A stretch of DNA of 41,002 bases. It comes from CAZDUS01 sp964609375 (GTDB taxonomy: Bacteria; Verrucomicrobiota; Kiritimatiellia; CAIKKV01; CAITUY01). Of this stretch, positions 14,777-24,198 are shown one piece after another. The notes beneath the pieces were generated by a model, which did not search any database, had not been told where the DNA came from, and saw only the letters and a list, made by a program, of their open reading frames with translations. Numbering within the stretch: position 1 is the stretch's first letter; each line of letters starts with the position of its first letter. Both the position numbers and the translations under genes were made by a program. The stretch lies in contig CAZSSA010000010.1 of NCBI GenBank assembly GCA_964609375.1, positions 1 through 41,002 of the forward strand, read 5' to 3'.

Positions 14777-15745
14777 ATGCAGCAGGCCTACCATCAGCAT
14801 GAGTCAGAAGAGTTGCTGCATACGCACGAATTCAGCAACCATAACCACGAGGGCGAACGTCGCACCGCCTGGGTGATGTGGCTGACCATTTTGACCATGG
14901 CGGTGGAGATCGGCACTGGATGGATAACCGGGTCAATGGCACTGCTGGCGGACGGCTGGCACATGGGCACCCATGCCGCCGCCCTGGGAATGGCGTGGGC
15001 CGCCTTTGTGTTTTCACGCCGGCATGCCCGCGATCCACGCTTCACCTTCGGCACCGGAAAAGTCGGCGTCCTCGCCGCCTTTGGGAGCGCCATCATTCTC
15101 GCCGGAGTCGCCATCGTCATGTTCTGGGAGTCAGGCCATCGCCTGCTCAACCCCTTCACCATCCGGTTCAATGAAGCATTATTCGTGGCGACCATCGGAC
15201 TCATCGTGAATCTTGCCAGCGCGTGGCTGCTTGGCCATTCTCATACCCATAACCATGATGCGCCTACCGCCAAACCTGTCCACCACGACCACAACATGCG
15301 CGCCGCCTATATCCATGTCATGGCGGATGCCCTCACCTCCGTGCTGGCCATCGCGGCGCTTCTGGCCGCCCGGCAGTGGGGCTGGATGTGGGCAGACCCA
15401 CTCATGGGTATCGTCGGCGGAGTTCTCATCATACGTTGGTCATGGGGTCTGGCACGGGAAACCGGCCACATCCTCGTCGACGGCGACATCCCGCCCGAGG
15501 AACCGGAAGCCATTCGCCGCGCCATCGAAAGCGATGGCGACAGCAAGGTGACCGACTTGCATGTCTGGCGGGTAGGCCCAACGGAAAAGGCCGCCATCAT
15601 CAGCCTTGTAACGAGTCAGCCCCGCCCCCCTTCCGACTATCGCGCCATATTGCATTCCTTTGAAGATCTAAAGCACATCAGCATCGAGATCAACCCCTGT
15701 GTCGTGTGTTCCGGAAAACAGAAAAACAGTCCTCCGCTGCCCTGA
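14777..15745 (+). CDS. dmeF: Cation diffusion facilitator, DmeF-type Co/Cd/Zn exporter
   Basis: The product has 322 residues with a His-rich start (HQHESEELLHTHEFSNHNHEGE) and six predicted membrane helices. Helix 2 has ADGWHMGTHAAALGMAW, the DmeF form of the metal site; helix 5 has HVMADALTSVLAI with the HxxxD site. DPRFTFGTGKVGVLAAF and FNEALFVATIGLIVNLASAWLLGHSHTHNHD (His-rich loop) also match DmeF. The cytoplasmic C-terminal domain (VTDLHVWRVGPTEKAAIISLVT) is present, ending NPCVVCSGKQ, where the CxxC may bind metal. It would expel divalent metal by proton antiport. GGAG lies 8 bases before the ATG at 14777. It precedes the RND efflux operon, forming a metal-resistance block. Confidence 0.9.
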   Translation: MQQAYHQHESEELLHTHEFSNHNHEGERRTAWVMWLTILTMAVEIGTGWITGSMALLADGWHMGTHAAALGMAWAAFVFSRRHARDPRFTFGTGKVGVLAAFGSAIILAGVAIVMFWESGHRLLNPFTIRFNEALFVATIGLIVNLASAWLLGHSHTHNHDAPTAKPVHHDHNMRAAYIHVMADALTSVLAIAALLAARQWGWMWADPLMGIVGGVLIIRWSWGLARETGHILVDGDIPPEEPEAIRRAIESDGDSKVTDLHVWRVGPTEKAAIISLVTSQPRPPSDYRAILHSFEDLKHISIEINPCVVCSGKQKNSPPLP

Positions 15746-15829
15746 TCGGCAGCAATGGTATTTACGAAACCAAATTCCATCATTCGAATTGCTGGACTTG
15801 ATGATACCGGTCTTGTAACATTTCAAACC

Positions 15830-16099
15830 ATGAAGTTACGACTGAAGGCCATCGGGATGTTTCTTATGCTGCTGGCATTCGTCGCGCCACTTGCCCCAGG
15901 TTCACATTGTGAGAGTGATCACGAGTCAGAAGGCAAAACCGAGTGCGCTTGCGTATGCCATTCCGCACCGGACTGGTCACTCCTTGAACCGGCAATCAAC
16001 GTGCAAACGTTCAAATCAGAGCGCACCGACTCTGTCGACACACTCTATCTGAAAAGACTTTCGATTGCCGAAGTCTTCCGCCCACCTATTGCCGCCTGA
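15830..16099 (+). CDS. Small exported Cys/His-rich protein, putative metal binding
   Basis: The product has 89 residues. The signal peptide is MKLRLKAIGMFLMLLAFVAPLAPGS, followed by a cluster of possible metal ligands: H26, C27, H31, C39, C41, C43 and H44 (in GKTECACVCHSAPDW). The rest is polar, ending AEVFRPPIAA. No named family is recognised. It sits 84 bases after the CDF exporter and 118 bases before the RND outer-membrane gene. Small secreted proteins of this kind often head metal-efflux operons, so a periplasmic metal-binding or sensing role is inferred. The ribosome site before 15830 is poor; 15755 is an alternative start but would bury the signal peptide. Confidence 0.6.
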   Translation: MKLRLKAIGMFLMLLAFVAPLAPGSHCESDHESEGKTECACVCHSAPDWSLLEPAINVQTFKSERTDSVDTLYLKRLSIAEVFRPPIAA

Positions 16100-16217
16100 G
16101 GGCGCCCCCCCCTGATTCCCGCTTGTCCGCACCTGCTTAACGCAAGGGCGCTCCTTCTTCAACCGTTTACCGAATGAAGGGGAACTGTCTTTACATCCAC
16201 TCTCAACAGGAAAGAAT

Positions 16218-17504
16218 ATGAAGCAACAGACGAATACATGGGCCTTCTTTCGCGCGTTGATCACCATGGTCATCATCAGCGCGGAAACACAGGCAACACT
16301 CACAGAGGATCCACAGGAGCCTGCTGAAACACTTACACTCCGGCTGGCGCTCAAACTGGCATCCATGCACAACCCGGAACTCACGGCATCGTCGCACGGG
16401 GTCAGGATAGCCGAAGGAAACGCCCGGCAAGCAGGTGCCTTGCCAAATCCGGAACTCGAACTGGAAGCGGAGGAATTCGGCGGCACAGGGGCAGGCAAGG
16501 GATTCGATGCCGCCCAAACCACTGTGCGCCTGAGTCAAACCATGGAACTGGGCGGCAAACGCAGCAAACGGCAACGCATGGCAAAATCAGAAGTACGGCT
16601 GGCGGGCTGGGAATACGAAGCGAAGCGTCTGGACGTCCTCACCATGACCAAGAAGGCATTTGTGGATGTGCTTCTCGCACAGGGTCAACTTAAACTGGCT
16701 GACGCCCTGCTCATGGTCGCAGAAGACGTACGTCAGGCGGCGGCAAAACGAGTGCAGGCCGGAAAAGTCCCCCCCCTTGAGGAAATAAAGGCTGGCGTCG
16801 AAGTCGCCACCGCCCGGATCAGGCGGGATCGCGCCAGACAGGAGCTGGAAACAGCGCGCCGCCGCCTTGGTGCTTCATGGGGCGGTTCCACCCCTATCTT
16901 CAAGGAGGCTGGTGGTGACTTGGACACCGTTAGCAGTGTGCCGCCAGTCGAGACATTCGTTGCTTCATTGGAGAACTCACCGGAAGTGGCGCGCTGGAAT
17001 GATGAATTAGCCTTGGGCAGGGAGTCGCTCGCGTTGGCAAGGGCCGTTCGCATGCCTGATATCAATGTTAGCGCCGGTATCCGCCGCTTGGAGGAGAATG
17101 GAACCCATGCCGGTGTCGCCGGACTGTCGATGCCGCTCCCGTTGTTCAATCGCAACACCGGCGGCATTCTCGCCGCCAATCATCAGGCAACCCGTGCTAA
17201 GGATGAGCAACGCGCCGCCCGCTTGCGCGTATCCACGGATCTGATGGAAGCCTATGGCCTGCTCACCATGGCACACGCCGAAGCCTTGACGACCCGGAAA
17301 GAACTCCTTCCGGGAGCCCAGCAAGCATTCGACGCGGCACAACTCGGCTATCGGGAGGGGAAATTCGGGTATCTGGAGGTGCTGGATACACAACGAACGC
17401 TTGGCGAGGTGAAATCCCGTTACCTCGACGTGCTGGCAACCTATCACAAGGCGGCGGCGGACGTGGAACGAATCAGCGGATTCTCTCTGGACACCATTAA
17501 GTAA
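16218..17504 (+). CDS. czcC: RND efflux outer-membrane channel, CzcC/CusC-like
   Basis: The product has 428 residues of the TolC superfamily. The N-terminal signal sequence is up to about residue 26. LRLALKLASMHNPELTASSHGVRIAEGNARQAGALPNPELELEAEEF is the usual first outer-membrane-efflux repeat, and the second follows from about residue 250 (ASLENSPEVARWNDELALGRESLALARAVRMPDINVSAGIRR). AAQLGYREGKFGYLEVLDTQRTL is the typical C-terminal motif. It forms the outer-membrane tunnel for the adaptor and pump encoded next. CAGGAAAGAAT precedes the ATG. CzcC-type length and the lack of a lipobox separate it from NodT/OprM lipoproteins. Confidence 0.92.
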   Translation: MKQQTNTWAFFRALITMVIISAETQATLTEDPQEPAETLTLRLALKLASMHNPELTASSHGVRIAEGNARQAGALPNPELELEAEEFGGTGAGKGFDAAQTTVRLSQTMELGGKRSKRQRMAKSEVRLAGWEYEAKRLDVLTMTKKAFVDVLLAQGQLKLADALLMVAEDVRQAAAKRVQAGKVPPLEEIKAGVEVATARIRRDRARQELETARRRLGASWGGSTPIFKEAGGDLDTVSSVPPVETFVASLENSPEVARWNDELALGRESLALARAVRMPDINVSAGIRRLEENGTHAGVAGLSMPLPLFNRNTGGILAANHQATRAKDEQRAARLRVSTDLMEAYGLLTMAHAEALTTRKELLPGAQQAFDAAQLGYREGKFGYLEVLDTQRTLGEVKSRYLDVLATYHKAAADVERISGFSLDTIK

Positions 17505-17527
17505 GCATCACAACGAAAAGGAAAACC

Positions 17528-18916
17528 ATGAACACAAGAATAAACATCTCTGTTAACGGCACGGTTGCCGCCATGATCGCCTTACTCCTGATCAGCACCA
17601 GGCTGATAGCCGCTGACTCCTGCTGTCCGGGCGGAACCACGGTGGCACCAACTGCCGCCACCGGCAGCGCGAAACCAACGGCAGGAAAAAGCGACACCCA
17701 CGACCACGGCAGGAAAGCCGCCCCTGGCAAGTCAGCGTCCATCGATGAACGGGTATCCGAAAAGTGTGAATGCGGGATCCCCATCTATCAATGCTCCGAA
17801 TGCCGCTATGAAGTCGGCATCGTGAAACTCGACCCTAGTCTAATGAAGCAGGAAAATGGCACCGGCCTGGTCCGCACGCAAACCGTAACGATGACCACCC
17901 TCTCCACGGCTTTGCCAACCACTGGCAATGTGGCAATGAACGAGAATACCGCCGTCCATATCAGTCCACGCATCGCCGGCATCATCGAGTCCGTCCCGGT
18001 GGATATCGGGGCGCGCGTCAAGGCCGGCGACACATTGCTCACCCTGAACAGCGTGGATCTTGGCAGGGCTGTCGCCGACTACGAGCGAAATCGGGCCTTG
18101 AGCGATCTGTCGGCAAAAATTCTGGTCCGTGAAATAAAGCTCAGGGAGCAGAAAGTAGGCTCCGAGCAGGACGTGCTTGACGCACAGATGACATTTGAAC
18201 AGCACCGCACCGACTTGAAGGCGTCGGAACAGACCCTCCATGTGCTCGGATTGACGGATACAGATCTGGCCGGAAGGTGTGACCCTCCGCATGCCATCAG
18301 CGCAGGCCACCTTCCCGTCCGGGCCCCCGTCGCCGGCACCATCATCGAAAAACACGCCGTGCCCGGCGAAATGGTGGAACCAGGAAAAGACCTGATGCTC
18401 CTCGCCGATCTGACCACGGTCTGGATCTGGGCTAATGTGCATTCCCGCGATCTCGCACGCCTGCTGGCTGCGGAAAAACGGGGCCCCGTCGCCGTGGAAG
18501 TGACTGTGGCCGCCTTCCCGGACCGGCGCTTCAAGGGCACTCTCGATTACATCGGGGCCACGATGAACGAACAAACAAGAACCGTGAAAGTCCGGGCCAC
18601 CATCCAAAATCCGGAAGGGGAACTTCGGCCGGGAATGTTCTGCGAAGCGGTCCTCGCCCTGGGAATCGTGAATGCCGACGAGGTACTGGCAGCCCCGCAA
18701 ACGTCCGTTTTCTCGGATGAAGGCAGGGATTTTGTCTTTAAACACTGGAAGGGCGACTTCTACATCCGGCAGGACATTCGCAAGGGACGCGAATTCTCCG
18801 GCAAGGTGGAAATCCTCGAAGGCTTGCAAGCCGGCGAAACCATCGTCATGGACGGAGCCTACCTGCTGAAGTCGGACGTGTTGCGTGAAAAAATGGGCGC
18901 CGGCTGCGCCGACTGA
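17528..18916 (+). CDS. czcB: RND periplasmic adaptor, CzcB-like, with N-terminal Cys-rich segment
   Basis: The product has 462 residues, a membrane-fusion protein linking inner-membrane pump and outer-membrane channel. After a signal peptide (to about residue 29) come C32-C33 and a His-containing linker (SDTHDHGRK). A four-Cys segment C80-x-C82-x6-C89-x2-C92 (KCECGIPIYQCSECRYEVG) resembles a zinc ribbon and probably binds metal. The lipoyl/hairpin core follows: HISPRIAGIIESVPVDIGARVKAGDTLLTLNSVDL, the coiled-coil hairpin (about 185-240), then RAPVAGTIIEKHAVPGEMVEPGKDLMLLADLTTVWIWANV and the beta-barrel and membrane-proximal domains. AAAAGGAAAACC precedes the ATG. Cu, Zn, Cd, Co or Ni cannot be chosen from the sequence alone. 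Confidence 0.92.
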   Translation: MNTRINISVNGTVAAMIALLLISTRLIAADSCCPGGTTVAPTAATGSAKPTAGKSDTHDHGRKAAPGKSASIDERVSEKCECGIPIYQCSECRYEVGIVKLDPSLMKQENGTGLVRTQTVTMTTLSTALPTTGNVAMNENTAVHISPRIAGIIESVPVDIGARVKAGDTLLTLNSVDLGRAVADYERNRALSDLSAKILVREIKLREQKVGSEQDVLDAQMTFEQHRTDLKASEQTLHVLGLTDTDLAGRCDPPHAISAGHLPVRAPVAGTIIEKHAVPGEMVEPGKDLMLLADLTTVWIWANVHSRDLARLLAAEKRGPVAVEVTVAAFPDRRFKGTLDYIGATMNEQTRTVKVRATIQNPEGELRPGMFCEAVLALGIVNADEVLAAPQTSVFSDEGRDFVFKHWKGDFYIRQDIRKGREFSGKVEILEGLQAGETIVMDGAYLLKSDVLREKMGAGCAD

Positions 18917-18925
18917 GAGGAGACA

Positions 18926-21900
18926 ATGATCATGATTGACCGATTCATTCGCTTCATCCTTCATCAGCGACTGCTGATCCTTCTCGGAACGGTCTTACTC
19001 GCCGTTCTCGGAATCATCGCCTGGAAACGACTCCCGATCGACGCTTTCCCTGACGTTACCAATGTGCAGGTGATGATCCTCACCAAGGCCCCCGGCCTGG
19101 CGGCTGTCGATGTCGAGGAACAGGTAAGCTACCCGATCGAACAAGTCATGGGCGGCTTGCCCAAGGTCAAGCAGGTCCGATCACTGTCAAAGGCGGAACT
19201 CTCACAGGTTGTGATTATCTTCGAGGACGGCGCCGACACGTACTGGACGCGCCAGGTGGTTCTGGAACGTCTTGCCATTGCCCGTGAACGCCTTCCGCCT
19301 GGCGTCGATTCAGAACTTGGCCCCATCAGTACTGGACTGGGCGAAATCCTGCAATACACCGTCGAAAGCGACAAGCATGATGCCATGGAACTTCGCACCA
19401 TCCAGGACTGGTTGATCGCCCCGCGGCTTAAACCCACCGCCGGCGTGAACGAGGTCAACAGCTTTGGAGGCCACGTAAAGCAATACCAGGTACGGGTATC
19501 GCCAGAACGACTGCTGAAGTATGGACTGACGGCAAGTGACGTTGTCGACGCCGTGGAACGGAACAATGCAAATGCCGCCGGAGGCATCATTGTCCGCGGA
19601 TGGGAACAATTCTACCTGCGTGGCGTCGGGCTCTTGCGGGATTTGCCCGACATCGGAAATATCGTCCTGAGGGCGCAGGACGGCACCCCCGTGTACCTGC
19701 GTGATGTTGCCGATATCGTCATTGGTTCCGAACCACGACAGGGCGCCGTCACACGGGATGGCAAGGGAGAAGTGGTCGCCGGCATGATCATCATGCTGAA
19801 GGGCGAGAACTCCCAGGACGTGGTCAATCGCGCAAAAAACGCCATCGGTAAACTCGACGGCTCGCTGCCGGAAGGCGTCCGCGTCAACGTCTTTTATGAC
19901 CGAACCTCCCTCATCGACGCCTGCATACATACCGTCGTCAATGCGACACTGGAAGGCGGCCTTCTGGTTATTCTGGTCCTGTTTCTGTTTGTGGCCGAGT
20001 TGCGCACATCGCTGGTGGTCGTGTTCTCCCTGCCGTTCACATTCCTCGTCAGCTTCATCGTCATGGGGCTCACCGGCGTCAGCTCCAACCTCATGAGTCT
20101 GGGAGGACTGGCGTTTTCCGTTGGCATGGTGGTCGACGCCTCTATCGTGGTGGTGGAAAACATCCGGCGCCATCTGGCGAAAAGAAACGACGGCACCCCC
20201 CTCTCGCCGATTGTGGTCAATGCGGTTGTCGAGGTGGCACGGCCTGTGACATTCTCGGTCTTGATCATCGTGGTCATCCTGGTGCCGCTGTTCACCCTGC
20301 AGGGCATCGAAGGCAAGATGTTCGCACCCATGGCATTTACCATGCTCATTGCGCTCCTGGTATCGCTGGCCGTGGCCCTGACGGTCATCCCGGTCATCTC
20401 CGCTTCCGTGCTGAAGGCCGCTCCGGAAAAGGAGTTCGCCATTATTCGCCGCTTCCATGCGGGGTACCTGAAGGTGTTGGATCGCGCCATCCGGCGACCA
20501 GGCGTCACCGTGGCCATTGCCCTTGCCGTATTGCTGCCCGCCGTGGCGCTGGTGCCGATGATCGGTACCGAATTCATGCCGCCACTGGATGAGGGCGCCA
20601 TTGCCATCAACGTCGTGCGCCTCCCCAATGCCTCTCTGGACGGCTCGGCACGCGTGGCCGGCTTGATTGAACAACGTCTGCAGAAATTCTCCGAAATCGA
20701 TACCGTTATCAGTAAAACCGGGAGGGCCGAAATTTCAGAGGACCCCATGGGACCGGAGCAAACAGACGTTTTCATCATGTTGAAACCACGCCGCCAGTGG
20801 AAAAGCAACCGCAATAAAACCGAACTCATCGAAGCCATTCAACAGGATTTGGCCGTCATTCCTGGACTCCGCTATTCCTTCTCGCAACCAATCGCCCTGC
20901 GGGTCAATGAGTTGATTTCCGGTGTAAAAAGCGACCTGGCCGTCAAGGTGTTCGGGCCGGACCTCGAGGTGCTAAAAAAAGTGGCGGATCGCATTGCCCC
21001 CGCGATGCAGTCGGTCAAGGGCGCCCGGGACGTGAAGGTGGAGCAAATCTCGGGAATGAGCCAGATCAATGTCATCATCGACAGGAACGCTGTTGCCCGG
21101 TACGGCATTAACGTGGCTGATGTGAATGAAACCATCGAGACAGCCGTGGCCGGTAAAGTCGCCGGCACCCTTATCGACGGACAACGCCGGTTTGCGATCG
21201 TCGTGAGGTTCCCGGAATCGGCGCGGGGGGACATCCCTCAGATCGAGCGGTTGCTGATCCCGGCGCCGGACGGCGTCCGGGTCCCGCTTGCGCAACTGGC
21301 CACCATTCAGGAGGTCGAGGCCCCCGCACAGATCAGCCGGGAAAACGGCATCAGGAGAGTGGTCGTGGAAGCGAATGTGCGCGGCAGGGACCTGGGCGGA
21401 TTTGTCCAGGACGTGCAGGCGAGCATTGCACCCCTGATCAAGGAACTGCCCGCCGACTATTTCGTGGACTATGGCGGCCAGTTCGAAAACCAGCAGCGGG
21501 CCATGCGCCAGCTGTCCCTCGTCATCCCGATGGCGCTTATCCTTATCCTGGTCTTCCTGTATCTGGCGTTGGATTCCATCAGCAGTTCCCTCCTGGTGCT
21601 GTTGAATTTGCCGTTCGCTCTCATCGGCGGGGTCTTTGCCGTTGTGGCATTCCGGATGCCGCTTTCGGTCTCAGCCGCTGTTGCCTTTATCGTCCTCCTT
21701 GGCATTGCCGTTCAGAATGGCGTCATCCTGATGTCCTTTTTCCGGCAACTGCGTGAACACGGGCGTTCGGTGACCGACACAATTCGCGAGGGTTGCGATA
21801 TAAGGTTCCGCCCCCTGCTGATGACTGCGTTGACCAGTTTCATCGGCCATTTACCAATGCTCTATGCCACCGGATCAGGCGCCGATATCCAAAAACCGCT

Positions 21901-22024
21901 GGCCGTGGTCGTCATGGGAGGGCTGCTCACCTCAACGGTTCTGACACTGATTGTCTTGCCGTCGCTTTACTTTTTAGTGGAGACGCGGAAGGAAAGGATA
22001 ACCCGCACGGCGAAAACACGGTAG
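18926..22024 (+). CDS. czcA: Heavy-metal RND efflux pump, CzcA/CusA family
   Basis: The product has 1032 residues, the usual length for heavy-metal RND transporters. It has twelve helices in two halves, starting FIRFILHQRLLILLGTVLLAVLGIIAWKRLPIDAFPDVTNVQV. The proton-relay helix reads SLGGLAFSVGMVVDASIVVVEN (391-412) with Asp404, Glu411 and Asn412. It lacks the DFG Asp of CzcA-type Zn/Co/Cd pumps and the AIGAMVDAAIVMIEN of CusA; by memory of published motif classes it is closest to the IGxxVDxxVVxVEN pattern. Metal specificity therefore stays open. GAGGAG precedes ATGs at 18926 and 18932. Gene order channel-adaptor-pump with short spacers indicates one operon. Confidence 0.93.
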   Translation: MIMIDRFIRFILHQRLLILLGTVLLAVLGIIAWKRLPIDAFPDVTNVQVMILTKAPGLAAVDVEEQVSYPIEQVMGGLPKVKQVRSLSKAELSQVVIIFEDGADTYWTRQVVLERLAIARERLPPGVDSELGPISTGLGEILQYTVESDKHDAMELRTIQDWLIAPRLKPTAGVNEVNSFGGHVKQYQVRVSPERLLKYGLTASDVVDAVERNNANAAGGIIVRGWEQFYLRGVGLLRDLPDIGNIVLRAQDGTPVYLRDVADIVIGSEPRQGAVTRDGKGEVVAGMIIMLKGENSQDVVNRAKNAIGKLDGSLPEGVRVNVFYDRTSLIDACIHTVVNATLEGGLLVILVLFLFVAELRTSLVVVFSLPFTFLVSFIVMGLTGVSSNLMSLGGLAFSVGMVVDASIVVVENIRRHLAKRNDGTPLSPIVVNAVVEVARPVTFSVLIIVVILVPLFTLQGIEGKMFAPMAFTMLIALLVSLAVALTVIPVISASVLKAAPEKEFAIIRRFHAGYLKVLDRAIRRPGVTVAIALAVLLPAVALVPMIGTEFMPPLDEGAIAINVVRLPNASLDGSARVAGLIEQRLQKFSEIDTVISKTGRAEISEDPMGPEQTDVFIMLKPRRQWKSNRNKTELIEAIQQDLAVIPGLRYSFSQPIALRVNELISGVKSDLAVKVFGPDLEVLKKVADRIAPAMQSVKGARDVKVEQISGMSQINVIIDRNAVARYGINVADVNETIETAVAGKVAGTLIDGQRRFAIVVRFPESARGDIPQIERLLIPAPDGVRVPLAQLATIQEVEAPAQISRENGIRRVVVEANVRGRDLGGFVQDVQASIAPLIKELPADYFVDYGGQFENQQRAMRQLSLVIPMALILILVFLYLALDSISSSLLVLLNLPFALIGGVFAVVAFRMPLSVSAAVAFIVLLGIAVQNGVILMSFFRQLREHGRSVTDTIREGCDIRFRPLLMTALTSFIGHLPMLYATGSGADIQKPLAVVVMGGLLTSTVLTLIVLPSLYFLVETRKERITRTAKTR

Positions 22025-22151
22025 GCCGGAGCGGCGTCTCGGGCGCATGAGCGCCTCCGCGCATCAGGCTATTATTGCATTACGTCAACCGCTTATGATA
22101 GAAAGCGTGGCTTTTTATGCGCGGCAGCAGACTGACTTCAGGAGAATGACC

Positions 22152-22367
22152 ATGGAACTTTTTCGGCAGGCATTCACGATTATGGTGTTGGGAATGGGAC
22201 TGGTGTTCGTGTTTCTGGCCGTTGTCATCCTATTGGTGCAAGCGATAGCAAAAGCGATCCAGTGGCATGAATCAGTATCCGGCGCCCGCGGACAGGACAC
22301 CCCTGACCATGAAGAAGGCGAGAAAGTCGCTGTCGCGATGGCGGTAGCCCTGCACGAACACCACTAA
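22152..22367 (+). CDS. oadG: Na+-translocating decarboxylase gamma subunit (OadG-like)
   Basis: The product has 71 residues with one N-terminal transmembrane helix (MELFRQAFTIMVLGMGLVFVFLAVVILLVQAIAKAI), the OadG/PF04277 layout. A polar tail ends in a His-rich HEHH, which fits the Zn2+-binding C-terminus known for OadG. It anchors the alpha subunit to the membrane beta subunit. AGGAGAATGACC places the ribosome site correctly for the ATG at 22152; upstream in-frame ATGs at 22047 and 22146 are less likely. It lies 24 bases before oadA. The spacer from the pump gene (22025-22151) has no clear terminator or promoter. Confidence 0.85.
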   Translation: MELFRQAFTIMVLGMGLVFVFLAVVILLVQAIAKAIQWHESVSGARGQDTPDHEEGEKVAVAMAVALHEHH

Positions 22368-22391
22368 GACAAATCAACGAAAGGATAAACG

Positions 22392-24185
22392 ATGGCTCGA
22401 ATCGGTATTACAGATGTGGCGTTGCGCGATGCGCATCAGTCTTTGTTTGCAACGCGAATGTTGACCTCAGACATGCTTCCTGTGGGTGGACTCCTGGATC
22501 AGGTCGGCTTCTGGTCACTGGAAACCTGGGGTGGCGCCACCTTCGACACCTGCATCCGGATGCTGAATGAAGACCCCTGGGAACGCCTGAAACAACTCAA
22601 GGCGGTCATGCCCAATACTCCCCAGCAAATGCTGCTACGAGGCCAGAACCTGCTGGGATACCGCCATTACGCCGATGATGTCGTTGAGGCTTTTGTGGCA
22701 CGCGCAGCACACCATGGCGTGTCGGTCTTCCGGATATTCGACGCCCTGAACGATCCCCGTAACTTCTTGACGTCAATCCGGGCGGTCAAGAAGGCCGGTC
22801 AACATGCCCAGGCCACCATCAGTTATGCCACCAGCCCGGCTCATACCAAGGAAGCCTACGTCGCCCTTGCCTGCGAACTCAAGACGATGGGCGCGGACTC
22901 GATCTGTATCAAGGATATGGCAGGCTTGTTGAAACCCTTTCATGCCGCGGAATTGGTCAAGGCCCTGAAGACCGAAGCAGGATTGCCCATTCATATTCAC
23001 ACACACTCCACAACGGGAATGTCGGTGGCGACGCTGCTTGAGGCGATCAAGGCAGGGGCGGATCGTGTCGATACCGCCATTTCCTCCCTGTCAATGGGCA
23101 CCAGTCATTCACCAACCGAGACCATGGTGGAAATCCTGAAGGGAACCCCCTATGACACCGGGCTGGACATCAGGCTGTTACTGGAAATCGCCGCCTGTTT
23201 TCGAAATGTACGGCCCAAATACCGTCAATTCGAATCGTCCTTCCTGGGCGCGGATACCCGTATCCTCACCGCACAGGTACCGGGCGGGATGCTCTCGAAC
23301 CTTGAAAGCCAGTTGCGCGAACAAAACGCCCTCGGCAAACTGGATGCCGTCCTCGACGAGGTCGCCCATGTCCAGAAGGATTTCGGCTATCCCCCGCTGG
23401 TGACGCCAACCTCTCAAATTGTCGGTTCACAGGCACTGTTTAATGTGTTGTTCGGGCGCTACGAACGGCTGACCGCTGAGTCAAAGGATCTTTTGGTTGG
23501 CCGCTATGGCCGCACACCGGCAGAGCCGGACCCCAAACTGGTCAAGAAAGCGCTCGAGGAACTTAAGTTGGATATGCCCATCACGGGCCGTCCGGCGGAT
23601 GATATCCCGAACGAACTTGGCAAAATCGAGGAAGATCTCAAGGGCAAACTACAGGTGCCGCACGTCTCCGTGGAGGATGTCCTGACCTATGCCATGTTCC
23701 CCCAGGTCGCCTTGTCGTTCTTCGCGAAACGCCACAAGGGCCCGGTAACCTTCGAATCAACAGCTCCTGCCGTCAAGACCGCCGCACCCCCGGCGGAAAG
23801 TCGTGGCCGCTACGTCGTGACCGTGAACGGAAAAGATTATGCGGTCAACACTCGACCCGGCAAGGATGGGGCTCGGGCGGTTGAGGTTAACGGCACCTCC
23901 TATGCAATGGTGGTAAAGGAAAACCGGACTTCGGACTCACCGGGCAAGGAGTCCGCACCCACATCAGGAGCGCAGGCCGAGACCGTGCTTGCTCCCATGC
24001 CGGGCGATATCGTTAAGTTGACGTGCGAGGATGGCGAACAGATCGAGGCGGGCACCACGGTGATTGTCATGGAAGCCATGAAGATGCAATTGGAAGTCAA
24101 ATCCCGCCGGGCCGGAACCATCACTTATAAAGTCAACGCCGGAACCTCGGTGAAGGCGGAACAGACCTTGGCTGTGATCGAGTGA
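22392..24185 (+). CDS. oadA: Oxaloacetate decarboxylase alpha subunit with biotin carrier domain
   Basis: The product has 597 residues. The carboxyltransferase domain (1 to about 460) transfers CO2 from oxaloacetate to biotin. ITDVALRDAHQSLFATR is the family start, Lys174 in SICIKDMAGLL is the active-site carbamyl-Lys, and HIHTHSTTGM supplies metal-binding His residues. A Pro/Ala/Ser-rich linker precedes the biotinyl domain at about 525-597 (VLAPMPGDIVKL...), in which VMEAMKMQLE places biotin on Lys564. A small conserved module (GRYVVTVNGKDYAV) sits before the linker as in other OadA proteins. The domain set is shared with methylmalonyl-CoA and pyruvate carboxylase B subunits, but the gamma and beta neighbours fix the call. 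ACGAAAGGATAAACG precedes the ATG. Confidence 0.96.
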   Translation: MARIGITDVALRDAHQSLFATRMLTSDMLPVGGLLDQVGFWSLETWGGATFDTCIRMLNEDPWERLKQLKAVMPNTPQQMLLRGQNLLGYRHYADDVVEAFVARAAHHGVSVFRIFDALNDPRNFLTSIRAVKKAGQHAQATISYATSPAHTKEAYVALACELKTMGADSICIKDMAGLLKPFHAAELVKALKTEAGLPIHIHTHSTTGMSVATLLEAIKAGADRVDTAISSLSMGTSHSPTETMVEILKGTPYDTGLDIRLLLEIAACFRNVRPKYRQFESSFLGADTRILTAQVPGGMLSNLESQLREQNALGKLDAVLDEVAHVQKDFGYPPLVTPTSQIVGSQALFNVLFGRYERLTAESKDLLVGRYGRTPAEPDPKLVKKALEELKLDMPITGRPADDIPNELGKIEEDLKGKLQVPHVSVEDVLTYAMFPQVALSFFAKRHKGPVTFESTAPAVKTAAPPAESRGRYVVTVNGKDYAVNTRPGKDGARAVEVNGTSYAMVVKENRTSDSPGKESAPTSGAQAETVLAPMPGDIVKLTCEDGEQIEAGTTVIVMEAMKMQLEVKSRRAGTITYKVNAGTSVKAEQTLAVIE

Positions 24186-24198
24186 ACGGGAGGGCATC

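Noticed and set aside
16100..16217. Terminator or regulatory RNA between the small Cys-rich gene and czcC
   Set aside because: Only GC-rich sequence with a C run; no convincing stem followed by a T tract.
19310..20674. 454-codon minus-strand frame opposite the RND pump
   Set aside because: His/Asp/Gly-rich antisense translation without domains; the pump gene is certain.
22025..22151. Promoter for the oad genes in the spacer after the RND pump
   Set aside because: TTGCAT and TATGAT elements exist but at wrong spacing; evidence too weak to list.
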